Source: an uncultured Trueperaceae bacterium (GTDB lineage: Bacteria > Deinococcota > Deinococci > Deinococcales > Trueperaceae). Taken from it: a stretch of DNA of 40,693 nucleotides. Below are positions 6,804 to 15,833 of the stretch, one piece after another; position 1 is the stretch's first letter; each line of letters begins with the position of its first letter. The position numbers were made by a program, and so were the translations under genes. The notes below the pieces were generated by a model. The model had not been told where the DNA came from and made no database searches. It was given only the letters and a program-made list of their open reading frames with translations. Location of the stretch: positions 1 to 40,693 of the forward strand of contig CAJXWR010000010.1 of the NCBI GenBank assembly GCA_913062675.1, read 5' to 3'.

Positions 6804-8218
6804 GACGACGCGTCGACCCAACCCTGCTGCACCGCAAAGGCCTGCAACGCCGCGCGCGCCTCCTCCACCGTCGAGACGTCCCCCACCGCGCGCGCCTCCT
6901 CCACGAACCCAAGCGCCCTCCCCACCCGCGGACCCGGCTCGAGACCCAGCAACGCCATGACCTCGACCCCATCCAACAGGGGTGGAGCCGCCGGTTGCTC
7001 CGCCAACATCGCCAAGACGCGCCCCACCCCCTCCCGGTACGCGCGCCGTGCGCCCTCGCTCGCCAAACGGCCCCGCGCCGCCTCCCGGTCCGCCAGCATC
7101 AACGACAACAAGTCAGGCAAGAGTTCGCGCCGCCGGTGCACGAAACGACGCGTGGCTCGCTCCCCACGCGGCAACGGCAGCATGTGCCACCGCACCAACG
7201 CCGATGCGTGCCGCACCGTCTCGGCATCGAACCGCAAACGCCGCAACGCCTGCCTCGTCAACTCCGCCCCCACCTCGGCGTGACCCCGGAAGGTGATCCG
7301 ACCCAACGCTCCCCGCGCCCGCGTCGCCGGTTTCCCCACGTCATGCAGAAGCGTGGCGAGTCGCAGCGCCGCGTCCGCATCCGGAAACCCGGTCGCGAGT
7401 CGCTGCAACGCCTCCAGCTCATGGTGAAGCACGTCCAGGTGATGCAACCCTCCCTGCGTCACCCCATCCCCCGCCACCAGCTCCGGCAAGATGAGGTCGA
7501 GCCACCCCAGCGCATGCGCGTCGAGCAGGGCATCCCCCGGAAGCTCCGCGAAGAGGATCGCCAGCAACTCGTCCCTCACCCGTTCCGCTGCCGGTGGCGG
7601 TACGTCACCCGACGCGATTGCAGCGACCGCGCGGAGCGCTAGCCTCCGCGTCTTCGCCTCCCAGGTGAAGCCATGCGTCGCTGCGAGACGAACCCCGCGA
7701 AGGCCCCGCAAGGGATCCTCATGGAGCGCCAAGGGCGAGCATGCCACCAGCAGGCCATCACGCAGGTGCGCCTCACCCCCGAGCGGATCGAAGAGCCCGT
7801 CGGGGCCCATCGCCATGGCATTCACCGTGAAGTCGCGCCCCTTCACGTTCATCTCCAACGAGCCGGCGAGCGGCACCAGATCGATCATTCGGTCCTCCGT
7901 CACGACCCGCCAGTGCGCGCGTCCTTCGTCCATCGCGAAGCAGGACGCGCCGGTACGCTCCGCCACGTCACGTGCCGCTCCCTCGGGATCCGGCACGATC
8001 CAATCCACGTCCGCGAACGGCAAACCTAACCGCGCATCCCGAAGCGCGCCGCCCACCACGACCCCACCCTCGGGGCGAGGGCCAAACGCATCCAGCGGAG
8101 GCCAAGGCGCCAGCGTCCGTGCCGTCGAACGCCCGACCGTTCTGCCGGGGAGCCAACGGTTCCACCACGCGCCGCGCTCTCGTACCTTGTCGTCTCCCGG
8201 GGTCTTCCGACGATTCAC
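6800..8218 (-). CDS. tRNA nucleotidyltransferase / poly(A) polymerase family
   Basis: A 472-residue class II nucleotidyltransferase that would add or repair the tRNA 3' CCA end, or polyadenylate RNA. Motifs: GGALRD (56-61), the metal-binding pair in FADVDWIVPD (Asp70, Asp72), RDFTVNAMAMGPDGLFDP, and HEDPLRGLRGVRLAA in the head/neck. A C-terminal HD domain (ATLLHDVGKP) gives possible phosphohydrolase activity. The start is GTG 8218: the minus-strand box TAGCCT lies 7 nt before it, while a longer open frame would cross the coaE promoter. A-adding, CC-adding and CCA-adding enzymes cannot be separated by eye. It is divergent from coaE across only 36 bp. Confidence 0.88.
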   Translation of the reverse strand: MNRRKTPGDDKVRERGAWWNRWLPGRTVGRSTARTLAPWPPLDAFGPRPEGGVVVGGALRDARLGLPFADVDWIVPDPEGAARDVAERTGASCFAMDEGRAHWRVVTEDRMIDLVPLAGSLEMNVKGRDFTVNAMAMGPDGLFDPLGGEAHLRDGLLVACSPLALHEDPLRGLRGVRLAATHGFTWEAKTRRLALRAVAAIASGDVPPPAAERVRDELLAILFAELPGDALLDAHALGWLDLILPELVAGDGVTQGGLHHLDVLHHELEALQRLATGFPDADAALRLATLLHDVGKPATRARGALGRITFRGHAEVGAELTRQALRRLRFDAETVRHASALVRWHMLPLPRGERATRRFVHRRRELLPDLLSLMLADREAARGRLASEGARRAYREGVGRVLAMLAEQPAAPPLLDGVEVMALLGLEPGPRVGRALGFVEEARAVGDVSTVEEARAALQAFAVQQGWVDASS

Positions 8219-8225
8219 GACGTTC

Positions 8226-8231
8226 AGGCTA
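8226..8231 (-). promoter_or_regulatory. -10 element of the tRNA nucleotidyltransferase gene
   Basis: TAGCCT on the minus strand ends 7 nt before the GTG at 8218, a leaderless layout. It shares a 36-bp divergent region with coaE. Confidence 0.45.
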
Positions 8232-8242
8232 GCGCAGCGTGG

Positions 8243-8248
8243 TGTGAT
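8243..8248 (+). promoter_or_regulatory. Possible coaE -10 element
   Basis: TGTGAT, 6 nt before the coaE GTG. It departs from TANNNT at position 2, so it is tentative. It is back to back with the -10 of the divergent gene. Confidence 0.25.
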
Positions 8249-8254
8249 GGGGGC

Positions 8255-8878
8255 GTGACGGTGCAGGTTGGACTCACGGGCAGCATTGGGGCGGGGAAGA
8301 CCACCGTCGCGCAACTCCTACGCGAGCATGGAGCGCACGTGATCGATGCGGACGCGCATGCGCGCGCCGTCCTCGACGAGCCAGAAGCGCGAGGCGCCCT
8401 CATCGAAACCTTCGGTCCTGACGTGATCCGTGACGGCCACGTCGACCGCGGCGCGCTCGCGGAACGCGTCTTCCAAGACCCCGCACAACGTGCCGCCCTC
8501 GAAGCGATCGTGCACCCACGCGTACGGCAGCGCGTCGCCGACGAGATCGCCGCAGCGCTCGCGAAACCCGAGCCGCCCGCCATGATCGTGCATGACGTCC
8601 CGCTCCTCTACGAAACGGGGCTTGCCGGCACGATGGACGCCGTCCTCGTCGTCGATGCGCCCCTACCCCTCCGCATCGAACGCGTCCAGGCGCGTACCGG
8701 CCTCAGCGAAACCGAGATTCGGCGGCGCGACGCGGCACAATGGCCCGCCGCCCGCAAACGCACCGAGGCCGACGTGGTGATCGTGAACGACGGCGACCTC
8801 GATACGCTCCGCACGCGCCTCGAGGCCGCCTGGCCCACCCTGCTCGAATTGGCGCGCACCCGCGCCGGGCAACGCTAG
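8255..8878 (+). CDS. coaE: Dephospho-CoA kinase
   Basis: A 207-residue P-loop kinase that phosphorylates the 3'-OH of dephospho-CoA with ATP, the last step of CoA synthesis. Walker A GSIGAGKT (9-16) sits right at the N-terminus. [19 protein letters not shown], the lid-region PLLYETGL and [10 protein letters not shown] are family hallmarks, followed by [13 protein letters not shown] near the end. It starts at GTG 8255, the first start before [12 protein letters not shown]. It ends tail-to-tail with transketolase: the tetranucleotide CTAG at 8875-8878 holds both stop codons. Confidence 0.95.
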   Translation: MTVQVGLTGSIGAGKTTVAQLLREHGAHVIDADAHARAVLDEPEARGALIETFGPDVIRDGHVDRGALAERVFQDPAQRAALEAIVHPRVRQRVADEIAAALAKPEPPAMIVHDVPLLYETGLAGTMDAVLVVDAPLPLRIERVQARTGLSETEIRRRDAAQWPAARKRTEADVVIVNDGDLDTLRTRLEAAWPTLLELARTRAGQR

Positions 8879-10881
8879 TCGTTCAGCAACGCCTTCGCTC
8901 GCGCCGCCACGTTCTCCGGCGTGAAGCCGAACGCTTCCATCACACGGCCACCCGGCGCCGAAGCCCCGAAATCGTCGACGGACAACACGTCCCCGTGCGC
9001 ACCCGTCCACGCGTCCCAACCCAGGCGCGCACCGGCCTCCACCGCCAGGCGGGGCGTACCGACCGGACCGAGCACCTCCCGCTGGTAATCGGCATCCTGC
9101 TCCGCGAAACGCTCCAGCCACGGCAGCGACACCACGCGCGTCGGCAGGCCCTCCGCCTCCAGCAACGCCTGCGCCTCGAGACACAACGACACTTCGGAAC
9201 CGGTCGCAAGCAACACCAGCTTCGCTGCACCTCCCGACGCCTCGCGCTGCACGTACCCACCTCGCGCCACGGCGCCAGCCGGGACGTCGAGGTACGGCAC
9301 GCCCTGCCGCGTGAGGATCAACGCGGTCGGGCCGTCCTGATGGGCGAGCGCCTCGTGCCACGCCTGCACCGTCTCGTTGCCATCCGCGGGGCGTAGGACC
9401 TGCACGTTCGGCATCGCACGCAGCGATGCGACGTGCGCCTCCGGTTGGTGCGTCGGACCGTCCCCACCCAAGCCAATCGAATCGTGCGTGAACACGTACA
9501 CCACCGGTTGCTTCATCAAGGCGGACAAGCGCAAGGCAGGCCGCAAGTAGTCACTGAACACGAGGAAGGTCGCCACGAACGGACGCACGCCACCATGCAG
9601 CGCCATGCCGTTCGCGATGGCCGCCATGGCGTGCTCACGAATCCCGAAGTGCACGATGCGACCCGAGGCGTCCTCCCGCGTGATCGCGGACTCCCCCTCG
9701 AGCTTCGTCAGGTTCGATCCGGCCAGGTCCGCCGAGCCACCCACGAGTTCGTGCATGTGGCCCGCGAAATGGTTCAACGCCACCTGCGACGCCTTCCGCG
9801 TCGCCACGCTTCCCTCCGCCGGCCATGACGGCAACTCGGCGTCCCACCCTGCCGGCAGGTCGCCATGCATGCGGCGCGTGAACTCCGCCGCGAGGTCGGG
9901 ATGCGCACCCTGGTACCGAAGCCACAAGTCGTTCCAGCTGGCGTAGGCGGCGGATCCCGCTTCACGAATCGCGGCGCGTTCCTCTTCCATGCCGGCCGGA
10001 ATCGTGAAGGCGGGCCAGTCGATGCCGAGGGCCTCCTTCGTCGCGGCGGCCTCCTCCTCGCCAAGCACCGAACCGTGCGCCTTGGAGGTCCCCGCCAGGT
10101 TCGGGCTGCCGAAACCAATGACCGAGCGCACGGCGATGAGGCTCGGTTGATCCGATGCCACGCGCGCCGCGTCGAGCGCCGCGAGGATGGCCTCGCCGTC
10201 GTTACCGTCCGCCACCCGCTGAACGTGCCAACCGTACGCCTCGTAGCGCGCCAGGACGTCCTCGCTGAACGTAATGTCGGTCGTGCCGTCGATGCTGATG
10301 CCGTTGTCGTCGTAAAGGACCGTCAGCTTGCCGAGCCCAAGGTGGCCAGCGAGCGAGGAGGCTTCACTCGTCACGCCCTCCATCAAATCGCCATCACCGG
10401 CGATCACCCACGTCCGGTGGTCGACCAGGTCGAATCCCTCCCGGTTGAAGCGGGCTGCGAGATGCTTCTCGGCGAGCGCCATGCCAACCGCCGTGGCCAA
10501 TCCCTGGCCCAGTGGACCGGTCGTCGTCTCCACTCCAGGTGTGTGCCCCACCTCCGGGTGACCCGGCGTGCGGCTACCCCACTGCCGATAGCCGCGAAGG
10601 TCGTCCATCGTCAGGTCGTAGCCGGAGAGGTGCAGCAGTGCGTATTGCAGCATCGAGCCGTGCCCCGCCGATTGCACGTAGCGATCACGGTTCCACCAGT
10701 CGGGAGCGGAAGGATCGTGCCGCATGACGTGCCGGTACAACGCCCAACCCATAGGGGCAGCCCCCATCGGCATGCCGGGGTGGCCATCACCCGAGGCTTG
10801 CGTTGCATCGAGCGTAAGGGCGCGAATCGTGTTGGCGGCGAGACGATCTCGCTCGCTGCGGTCCTGCATGGACGTGGTCAC
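8875..10881 (-). CDS. tkt: Transketolase
   Basis: A 668-residue thiamine-diphosphate enzyme of the pentose phosphate pathway, moving two-carbon ketol units between sugar phosphates. N-terminal Pp domain: [30 protein letters not shown], and the ThDP/metal motif AGDGDLMEG through [11 protein letters not shown]. Pyr domain: [21 protein letters not shown] with the catalytic Glu, then [18 protein letters not shown]. The C-terminal domain has [12 protein letters not shown]. Length is standard. The GTG at 10881 is preceded by GGGAGG at 6 nt. It overlaps coaE by 4 bp at the 3' end. Confidence 0.97.
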   Translation of the reverse strand: MTTSMQDRSERDRLAANTIRALTLDATQASGDGHPGMPMGAAPMGWALYRHVMRHDPSAPDWWNRDRYVQSAGHGSMLQYALLHLSGYDLTMDDLRGYRQWGSRTPGHPEVGHTPGVETTTGPLGQGLATAVGMALAEKHLAARFNREGFDLVDHRTWVIAGDGDLMEGVTSEASSLAGHLGLGKLTVLYDDNGISIDGTTDITFSEDVLARYEAYGWHVQRVADGNDGEAILAALDAARVASDQPSLIAVRSVIGFGSPNLAGTSKAHGSVLGEEEAAATKEALGIDWPAFTIPAGMEEERAAIREAGSAAYASWNDLWLRYQGAHPDLAAEFTRRMHGDLPAGWDAELPSWPAEGSVATRKASQVALNHFAGHMHELVGGSADLAGSNLTKLEGESAITREDASGRIVHFGIREHAMAAIANGMALHGGVRPFVATFLVFSDYLRPALRLSALMKQPVVYVFTHDSIGLGGDGPTHQPEAHVASLRAMPNVQVLRPADGNETVQAWHEALAHQDGPTALILTRQGVPYLDVPAGAVARGGYVQREASGGAAKLVLLATGSEVSLCLEAQALLEAEGLPTRVVSLPWLERFAEQDADYQREVLGPVGTPRLAVEAGARLGWDAWTGAHGDVLSVDDFGASAPGGRVMEAFGFTPENVAARAKALLND

Positions 10882-10946
10882 CAGGTGCCTCCCAGAAGCC
10901 CGTCGATCCTGACGCGAAGCGTTCCCGCCGACGGATACGTGCCGTC

Positions 10947-10952
10947 ACGATA
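10947..10952 (-). promoter_or_regulatory. Candidate tkt -10 element
   Basis: TATCGT on the minus strand, about 65 nt before the GTG of tkt. It would give a 5' leader of about 60 nt. No clear -35 was seen, and the upstream side is the hairpin at 10965-10983. Confidence 0.35.
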
Positions 10953-10964
10953 GCAGGCGCGCAA

Positions 10965-10983
10965 GCGACCGGTTTTCGGTCGC
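10965..10983 (-). terminator. Hairpin after the thioesterase gene
   Basis: A perfect 7-bp stem (GCGACCG with CGGTCGC) and a 5-nt loop start 15 nt past the thioesterase stop. Only TT follows the stem on the minus strand. Confidence 0.5.
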
Positions 10984-10998
10984 ATCGCGTGTCGTGGG

Positions 10999-11496
10999 TC
11001 AGGGAGTGGGCAACGCAGATGCACTTGCCCGGCGCGCCAGCATGGCCTCGCGCACCTGCTGTCCCAACGCGTGGTGTTGACGCTCCTCGTCACTGCGAAG
11101 TTCGAGGGGAGGCACCCGCGTGGGTGACCCCGCGTCGTCGAGCGCCACGAAGTTGAGGTGTCCGAACGTCGTGAGTCGCCGCTCTCCGGTCGTGGGGTTC
11201 TCCGCCACCACCTCCGACCGGACGATCATGCTCGTCGTTCCCGCCCAAACGACGCGGCTTCGAACCTCCAGAATGTCGCCCACCTGCACGGCGCTGCGAA
11301 AGTCGACCGGTTCGGTGGAGGCGGTGACGCTGATGCGGCGGCAGAAGCGGTTGCACGCGATCGAGGCGTTCACGTCCATCAGTTGCAGGACGTGACCGCC
11401 GAACATCGTGCCCACGTGATTGGCATGGTGGGGAAACACCACGCTCACGGTCACCACCCAGTCACTTGCGCGAGGCGTGTCGGAATCCACGGGCAT
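10999..11496 (-). CDS. Hotdog-fold acyl-CoA thioesterase (YciA/ACOT type)
   Basis: A 165-residue single hotdog domain that would hydrolyse acyl-CoA to free acid and CoA. The signature PHHANHVGTMFGGHVLQLMD contains the conserved Asn-His-x-Gly and the catalytic Asp. VDFRSAVQVGDILEVRSRVVWAG, then TSMIVRSEVVAEN and TTFGHLNFVALDD, follow the YciA/BACH pattern. The C-terminal helix is Arg/Gln-rich. The ATG at 11496 is preceded 7 nt upstream by TATCCT with no Shine-Dalgarno, so it is likely leaderless. It is divergent from bioY. Acyl-chain preference is unknown. Confidence 0.88.
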   Translation of the reverse strand: MPVDSDTPRASDWVVTVSVVFPHHANHVGTMFGGHVLQLMDVNASIACNRFCRRISVTASTEPVDFRSAVQVGDILEVRSRVVWAGTTSMIVRSEVVAENPTTGERRLTTFGHLNFVALDDAGSPTRVPPLELRSDEERQHHALGQQVREAMLARRASASALPTP

Positions 11497-11503
11497 CCCC
11501 CAG

Positions 11504-11509
11504 AGGATA
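11504..11509 (-). promoter_or_regulatory. -10 element of the thioesterase gene, leaderless layout
   Basis: TATCCT on the minus strand, with 7 nt between it and the ATG. Confidence 0.5.
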
Positions 11510-11545
11510 GCGCGGGCGTCGCGTGCCGCGCGGCGAACCGCGTGC

Positions 11546-11551
11546 TACGCT
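11546..11551 (+). promoter_or_regulatory. bioY -10 element
   Basis: TACGCT, 26 nt before the bioY ATG. This leaves a short leader with the Shine-Dalgarno CCGGAGG. No BirA-type operator was recognised. Confidence 0.4.
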
Positions 11552-11577
11552 CGCGCAACTCAAGCCGGAGGTGTTCC

Positions 11578-12183
11578 ATGGCGTTTCGGTCCTCGTCCCT
11601 CGCATCCGCCTCGAAACCACTCATCGACCTGCTCGTTCCGCTACGCGACGTTCGCCTTGCGACGCTCGTGAAGATCACGCTGGGTGTCGCCTTCCTCGCG
11701 CTCCTTGCACAGGTCCGCATCCAGGTCGGTCCGGTTCCCATCACCGGCCAGACCCTCGGCGTGATGCTGCTTGGCGCCGGTTATGGCGCCACCCTCGGCC
11801 TCACGACCGTCCTCGCCTACCTGCTTGCCGGCGGGCTTGGACTCGCCGTGTTCAGTGGCGGGGCCGCTGGTTGGGCGGTCCTGAGCGGGCCGACCGGCGG
11901 GTACCTGCTCGCCATGCCGATTGCCGTGGCGCTCATTGGCAGCCTCGCGGCCCGGGGTTGGGACCGCAAGCCGTTGCACCTTGCCTTCGCCCTGCTGTTG
12001 GCGACGCTGGTCATCTACACGCTCGGCGTGGCGTGGCTCGCCCGCTTCGCGCCCGACCTGTCGACCACCCTCGCGTGGGGCGTCTGGCCGTTCCTTCCCG
12101 GGGACGCATTGAAGATTCTCCTTGCCGCGGGTGCGCTCCCGCTCGCTCGGCGCCTCCTTGCGCAACGGTCCAAGCGCGCGTGA
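11578..12183 (+). CDS. bioY: Biotin transporter substrate-binding subunit BioY
   Basis: A 201-residue integral membrane S-component of an ECF-type biotin transporter, with about six hydrophobic segments. Family motifs: VKITLGVAFLALLAQVRI, VPITGQTLGVMLLGAGYG, the glycine-rich AYLLAGGLGLAVFSGG, and LSGPTGGYLLAMPIA. The WPFLPGDALKILLAA stretch near the C-terminus is typical of BioY. No bioM/bioN ATPase or T-component is adjacent; BioY may work alone or with a shared ECF module encoded elsewhere. GGAGG precedes the ATG. Its TGA overlaps the GTG of the next gene (GTGA at 12180), so the two are probably co-translated. Confidence 0.93.
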   Translation: MAFRSSSLASASKPLIDLLVPLRDVRLATLVKITLGVAFLALLAQVRIQVGPVPITGQTLGVMLLGAGYGATLGLTTVLAYLLAGGLGLAVFSGGAAGWAVLSGPTGGYLLAMPIAVALIGSLAARGWDRKPLHLAFALLLATLVIYTLGVAWLARFAPDLSTTLAWGVWPFLPGDALKILLAAGALPLARRLLAQRSKRA

Positions 12184-13385
12184 CGCTCACCGCTCCACAA
12201 GCAGGAAGCGAGGTGTGGGCGCAACGATTGGCCAAGCGCACGCAGCGCATGCGCCCCTCCGCCATTCGCGAGATCCTGAAACTCACCGATGCCGGCAGCA
12301 TCCTCTCGCTCGCCGGTGGGTTGCCGGCCAGTGACCTGTTCCCCATCGACGACGTCGCCGCTGCGACGCAACGCGCGCTCGCCACGAACGGCGCGCGCGC
12401 CCTGCAGTACGGCCCGTCCAACGGACTCGTCGAGCTTCGCGAGTGGGCGGCCGGAAAACGGAAGGGCGCCAAGGCGGAGCAGGTCGTCATCACCTCCGGT
12501 TCGCAGCAGGGCCTCGACCTGATCGCCAAGGTGCTCCTCGACCCGGGTGACCGGGTCGCCATCAGCGCTCCTTCGTACATGGGCGCCCTGCGCGCCTTCG
12601 ATCCATACGAACCCGAGTACCTCCCGGTCGACATGGACGAGGAAGGCATCCTCCCCGACGCGCTCGAGGCGGTCCTTGCTCAGGGCGTGAAGTTCCTGTA
12701 CGTGGTGCCCGACTTCGACAATCCGTCCGGTCGACGCGCTACCCTCGCGCGCCGCGAGGCCATCCTCGAGGTGTGCGACCGCCACGACACGCTCATCGTC
12801 GAGGATGCGCCGTACCGCGAGTTGCGTTTCGACGACGTCATCTACCCGCCCCTCTTCGAGCTCGCACCCGACCGCGTGGTGCATCTCGGTACGCTCAGCA
12901 AGACGCTGGCCCCGGGCCTCCGCATGGCGTGGCTGCTGCTCCCCGAAGCGCTCGTCGACATCGTCGAGCAGGCGAAGCAAGCCATGGACCTGCACACGAG
13001 TACGTTCGGGCAGGCCGTCTCCTACGAGCTCGTCAAGGACGGTGCGCTCGAAACGCGCTTCCCCGCCCTGCGCGCTCACTACCGCACGCAACGCGACCTG
13101 CTCGTCGATCAACTCCGCGACAACCTCGGTGACGTGCTGACCTTCGACGTGCCGCCCGGCGGGATGTTCCTCTGGGCCACCCTGCCCGACGGCATGGACG
13201 GCACGGCGTTGCTACGCGACGCCGTGGAGGAGGGGGTCGCCTTCGTGCCTGGCGAGTCGTTCTACCCGCGTGAAGGTAAACCCAACACGATTCGTTTGAG
13301 TTTCTCCCTGCTCGACGAGGCCGGTTTCCGCGAAGCCAGTGCGCGTCTCGCGCGCGCCGTCGCCAAGCATCAACGCGCCGCCTAA
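12180..13385 (+). CDS. LysN-like (2-aminoadipate) aminotransferase
   Basis: A 401-residue fold-type I PLP aminotransferase of the LysN/Kat-II/MocR-like group. Segments resembling Thermus LysN as I recall it: SAIREILKLT, ILSLAGGLPASDLFP, ALQYGPSNGLVELREW, TSGSQQGLDLI, SAPSYMGALRAF, FLYVVPDFDNPSG, VEDAPYRELRF, the Schiff-base LGTLSKTLAPGLRMAW (Lys241), then AKQAMDLHTSTFGQ and PPGGMFLWATLP. LysN acts in the 2-aminoadipate route to lysine used by Thermus and Deinococcus, but the family is promiscuous toward aromatic and branched-chain amino acids. Coupled to bioY by a 4-nt overlap, with no obvious metabolic reason. Confidence 0.8.
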   Translation: MTLTAPQAGSEVWAQRLAKRTQRMRPSAIREILKLTDAGSILSLAGGLPASDLFPIDDVAAATQRALATNGARALQYGPSNGLVELREWAAGKRKGAKAEQVVITSGSQQGLDLIAKVLLDPGDRVAISAPSYMGALRAFDPYEPEYLPVDMDEEGILPDALEAVLAQGVKFLYVVPDFDNPSGRRATLARREAILEVCDRHDTLIVEDAPYRELRFDDVIYPPLFELAPDRVVHLGTLSKTLAPGLRMAWLLLPEALVDIVEQAKQAMDLHTSTFGQAVSYELVKDGALETRFPALRAHYRTQRDLLVDQLRDNLGDVLTFDVPPGGMFLWATLPDGMDGTALLRDAVEEGVAFVPGESFYPREGKPNTIRLSFSLLDEAGFREASARLARAVAKHQRAA

Positions 13386-13403
13386 CCCAACGCACCGCCA
13401 CGA

Positions 13404-13576
13404 CAAAGGAACGCCCCCGAGCCGCGATGGGCTCGGGGGCGCGGTGCTCCACCAGGACTGAGGGCTGACGTGCGCGCCTCCAAATCCTGCGTGAGGACCT
13501 GGCTACCCTCGGTGGGCACCTCCACTGGTCTTGCGATATGCATCTGCTATCAGGACCACCTCCTCTCCGTGGTGCC
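13404..13576 (-). ncRNA. Candidate orphan structured RNA in the 13386-13703 gap
   Basis: This 318-bp gap has no gene but carries a full minus-strand RNA unit: a promoter (13580-13608), three hairpins and an intrinsic terminator (13412-13441). Helix 1 pairs 13576-13571 with 13520-13515, with inner helices 13558-13554/13530-13526 and 13551-13548/13538-13535. Helix 2 pairs 13510-13506 with 13464-13460, enclosing a 9-bp hairpin (13502-13494/13488-13480, two G-U, 5-nt loop). A small GGTG/CACC hairpin (13453-13443) precedes the terminator. The 5' end is uncertain (about 13572-13576). It ends before the LysN-like gene's 3' end, so it is not a leader for any sense gene. I could not match it to SRP RNA, 6S, tmRNA or a riboswitch by eye. 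Confidence 0.5.
13412..13441 (-). terminator. Strong GC-rich terminator
   Basis: A perfect 12-bp stem (13412-13423 with 13430-13441) and a 6-nt loop. On the minus strand it is followed by TTCCTTTG, on the plus strand by a non-U sequence. It therefore best fits ending the minus-strand RNA, though it may also stop plus-strand readthrough from the LysN-like gene. Confidence 0.65.
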
Positions 13577-13579
13577 TAA

Positions 13580-13608
13580 AGTCTAGCGGGATTTCCCTGC
13601 GGCGTCAT
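13580..13608 (-). promoter_or_regulatory. Promoter of the orphan RNA
   Basis: Minus strand: -35 ATGACG (13608-13603), a 17-bp spacer, and -10 TAGACT (13585-13580). This is among the best -35/-10 pairs in the window, and no open reading frame follows it. Confidence 0.5.
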
Positions 13609-13691
13609 GTGGTGTTCGTTACGTCGCCCCACGCGCAGCTGCGATGCCTCGCAAAGGCCTGGGGTCTGGCACGTCCCGGGGGTGGGAAGGC

Positions 13692-13697
13692 TATCCT
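13692..13697 (+). promoter_or_regulatory. -10 element of the FeS oxidoreductase gene
   Basis: TATCCT, 6 nt before the ATG at 13704. Leaderless layout. Confidence 0.5.
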
Positions 13698-13703
13698 CGC
13701 GCC

Positions 13704-15791
13704 ATGATTACGCCCGGCGAGAAGATCCTCTTCGTCCTGCTGGCTGGCTTCGCACTCGCGTTCGCCTACGGGGGTTTCGAACGCGTCGTTCGCGCCGTGG
13801 CTCGCGGTTCGGCTGGAGGCAGCGACCGCACCCAAAACCTCCCTAGCCGAATCGGGGCTGCGCTCGTCAAGACGATGGGGCAACGCACCGTGTTCCGCGA
13901 CCGGCCCTGGGTGTCGCTCGCGCACGCCGGCGTGTTCTACGGTTTCGTCTTCTACCTGCTCGTCAACGTCGTGGACGCCGCCTACGGCCTGCTGCCCGCA
14001 GGAACCATGGCGTGGATTCACGCGACGTGGATGGGTCCCTACCGCCTCGCTGCCGACCTGCTCACCATGGCGGTCCTCATCGGCCTCGTGCTGCTCCTCG
14101 CCCGCCGCTTCCTGCTGCGTGACCCGGCCCTGCAGCCCGACGTACCCCTCCACGAGACCGCAGCGGCGGGTGGCGTGAAGCGTGACAGCGCCATCGTCGG
14201 CATCTTCATCCTGCTGCACGTCGGGTTCCGGCTCGTCGGCGAAGGCTTCCACCTCGCAGCGCAGGGCCACGCCGATGCCTGGCAACCGTTCGCCAGTCTG
14301 CTCGCCACGACCATCGGCTTCGGACCCGACCGCATCATCGGGTGGCACGTGGGCTGGTGGGGTGCGCTCGGGTTGATCCTCGTCTTCATCCCCTACTTCC
14401 CACGCAGTAAGCACCTGCACCTCGCGGCAGCGCCCGTCAACTTCGCGCTCGAACGCCGCACGCCAGGGGGAACGCCCACGCCGAGCGGCACGCTCGAACC
14501 CATCGACTTCGACGACGAGACGCTCGAAACGTACGGTGCCGCAACGCTCGAGGAGCTGCCCTACGCGCAGATTCTCGACGCGTACGCCTGCATCCAGTGC
14601 CACCGCTGCACCGACGCTTGTCCTGCGCACGCGACCGGCAAGAAGCTCTCACCCTCCGCCCTCGAAATCAACAAGCGCTACGAACTCCGCACCACCGCCG
14701 GCGTCCTGGCCGAGGGAGGAGACAGCCTGAGACCCCTGCTCGACTATGCACTGGACGAGGAACAAATCTGGGCGTGCACCACCTGCGGCGCCTGCATCGA
14801 TGCCTGCCCCGTAGGCAACGAGCCAATGCTCGACATCGTCGACATGCGGCGCGAACGCGTTCTCATGGCCGGCAGTTTCCCCAGCGACCTGCAGAATGCG
14901 TTCCGAGGGTTGGAACGGACCGGTAACCCGTGGGGCCTCAGCGAGGAGGATCGCCTCGCCTGGACCGAACCGCTCGCGGCGGAGGGAATCACCGTCCCCA
15001 CGGTGGAGGACCGACCCGACTTCGACGTCCTCTTCTGGGTCGGGTGCGCCGGTGCGTACGACCCCACCGCGCAAAACACGACGCGCGCCATGGCGCGCAT
15101 CCTCGATCAGGCTGGGGTTCGCTACGCCGTGCTCGGCAAGGGCGAGCGCTGCACCGGCGATCCCGCTCGCCGCGCCGGAAACGAGTACGTGTACTACCAA
15201 CTCGCCAGCGAGAACGTCGCCGTTCTCGACGAGGTCATGGCCAACGAGCTACTCGACCCGAACGCCGAGAAGCGCATCGTCACCGCCTGCGCACACTGCT
15301 ACAACGCGCTGCTCAACGACTACCCCCAACTCGGTGGGCACTACCAAGTCGTGCACCACACGCAGCTACTCGACGAGCTCGTGCAGGCAGGCCGCATTCC
15401 CCCCCTCGACCTGGGTGCCGGCACGACCTACCACGACCCCTGCTACCTCGGGCGCCACAACGGCGAGTACGACGCGCCACGGCAACTCCTCACGCGTGGG
15501 GGCGGTGAACTCACCGAAATGCCACGCCACGCCGAGAAGAGCTTCTGCTGTGGTGCGGGTGGCGCGCAGTTCTGGAAGGAGGAGGAAGCCGGCACCGAGA
15601 AGGTGGCCGACGCGCGCATGCGTGAGGCGCGCGACACCGGCGCGAACACCGTCGCAGCCGCCTGCCCCTTCTGCGTGTCGATGCTGTCCTCCAGCGCCGT
15701 TGCGAGCGAACCGGATGCCCCTGAAGTCGTCGACGTCGCAGTGCTGTACCAACGCCGCCTCGAGGCGGTGCAACGCCGGCTCGATGCGTAA
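13704..15791 (+). CDS. Membrane heme/FeS oxidoreductase, ETF:menaquinone oxidoreductase (EMO)-like
   Basis: A 695-residue fusion. Residues 1-235 are a NarI-like membrane domain with about six helices and His residues placed as possible heme b ligands (His74, His106, His172, His183). Two [4Fe-4S] ferredoxin motifs follow: CIQCHRCTDACP (296-307) and CTTCGACIDACP (358-369). Next come two CCG domains of the HdrB/GlpC/DUF224 type: WVGCAG/RCTGDP/TACAHC (448-532) and YHDPCYLGRHN/FCCGAGG/AACPFC (577-657). This architecture matches the EMO/FadF family that passes electrons from electron-transferring flavoprotein to menaquinone during beta-oxidation. No etf genes are adjacent, so the electron donor is inferred. 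ATG chosen by the -10 box 6 nt upstream. Confidence 0.85.
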   Translation: MITPGEKILFVLLAGFALAFAYGGFERVVRAVARGSAGGSDRTQNLPSRIGAALVKTMGQRTVFRDRPWVSLAHAGVFYGFVFYLLVNVVDAAYGLLPAGTMAWIHATWMGPYRLAADLLTMAVLIGLVLLLARRFLLRDPALQPDVPLHETAAAGGVKRDSAIVGIFILLHVGFRLVGEGFHLAAQGHADAWQPFASLLATTIGFGPDRIIGWHVGWWGALGLILVFIPYFPRSKHLHLAAAPVNFALERRTPGGTPTPSGTLEPIDFDDETLETYGAATLEELPYAQILDAYACIQCHRCTDACPAHATGKKLSPSALEINKRYELRTTAGVLAEGGDSLRPLLDYALDEEQIWACTTCGACIDACPVGNEPMLDIVDMRRERVLMAGSFPSDLQNAFRGLERTGNPWGLSEEDRLAWTEPLAAEGITVPTVEDRPDFDVLFWVGCAGAYDPTAQNTTRAMARILDQAGVRYAVLGKGERCTGDPARRAGNEYVYYQLASENVAVLDEVMANELLDPNAEKRIVTACAHCYNALLNDYPQLGGHYQVVHHTQLLDELVQAGRIPPLDLGAGTTYHDPCYLGRHNGEYDAPRQLLTRGGGELTEMPRHAEKSFCCGAGGAQFWKEEEAGTEKVADARMREARDTGANTVAAACPFCVSMLSSSAVASEPDAPEVVDVAVLYQRRLEAVQRRLDA

Positions 15792-15833
15792 GCACGCCGT
15801 GCGGCGAGGGTGCGCCCGTTGCCTCCACGCGAG

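Noticed and set aside
13442-13576. Cobalamin or T-box riboswitch reading of the orphan RNA
   Set aside because: Fragments such as AGCCAGG and CAGTGG recall B12-box parts, but the full consensus is missing and no sense gene lies downstream of the terminator.
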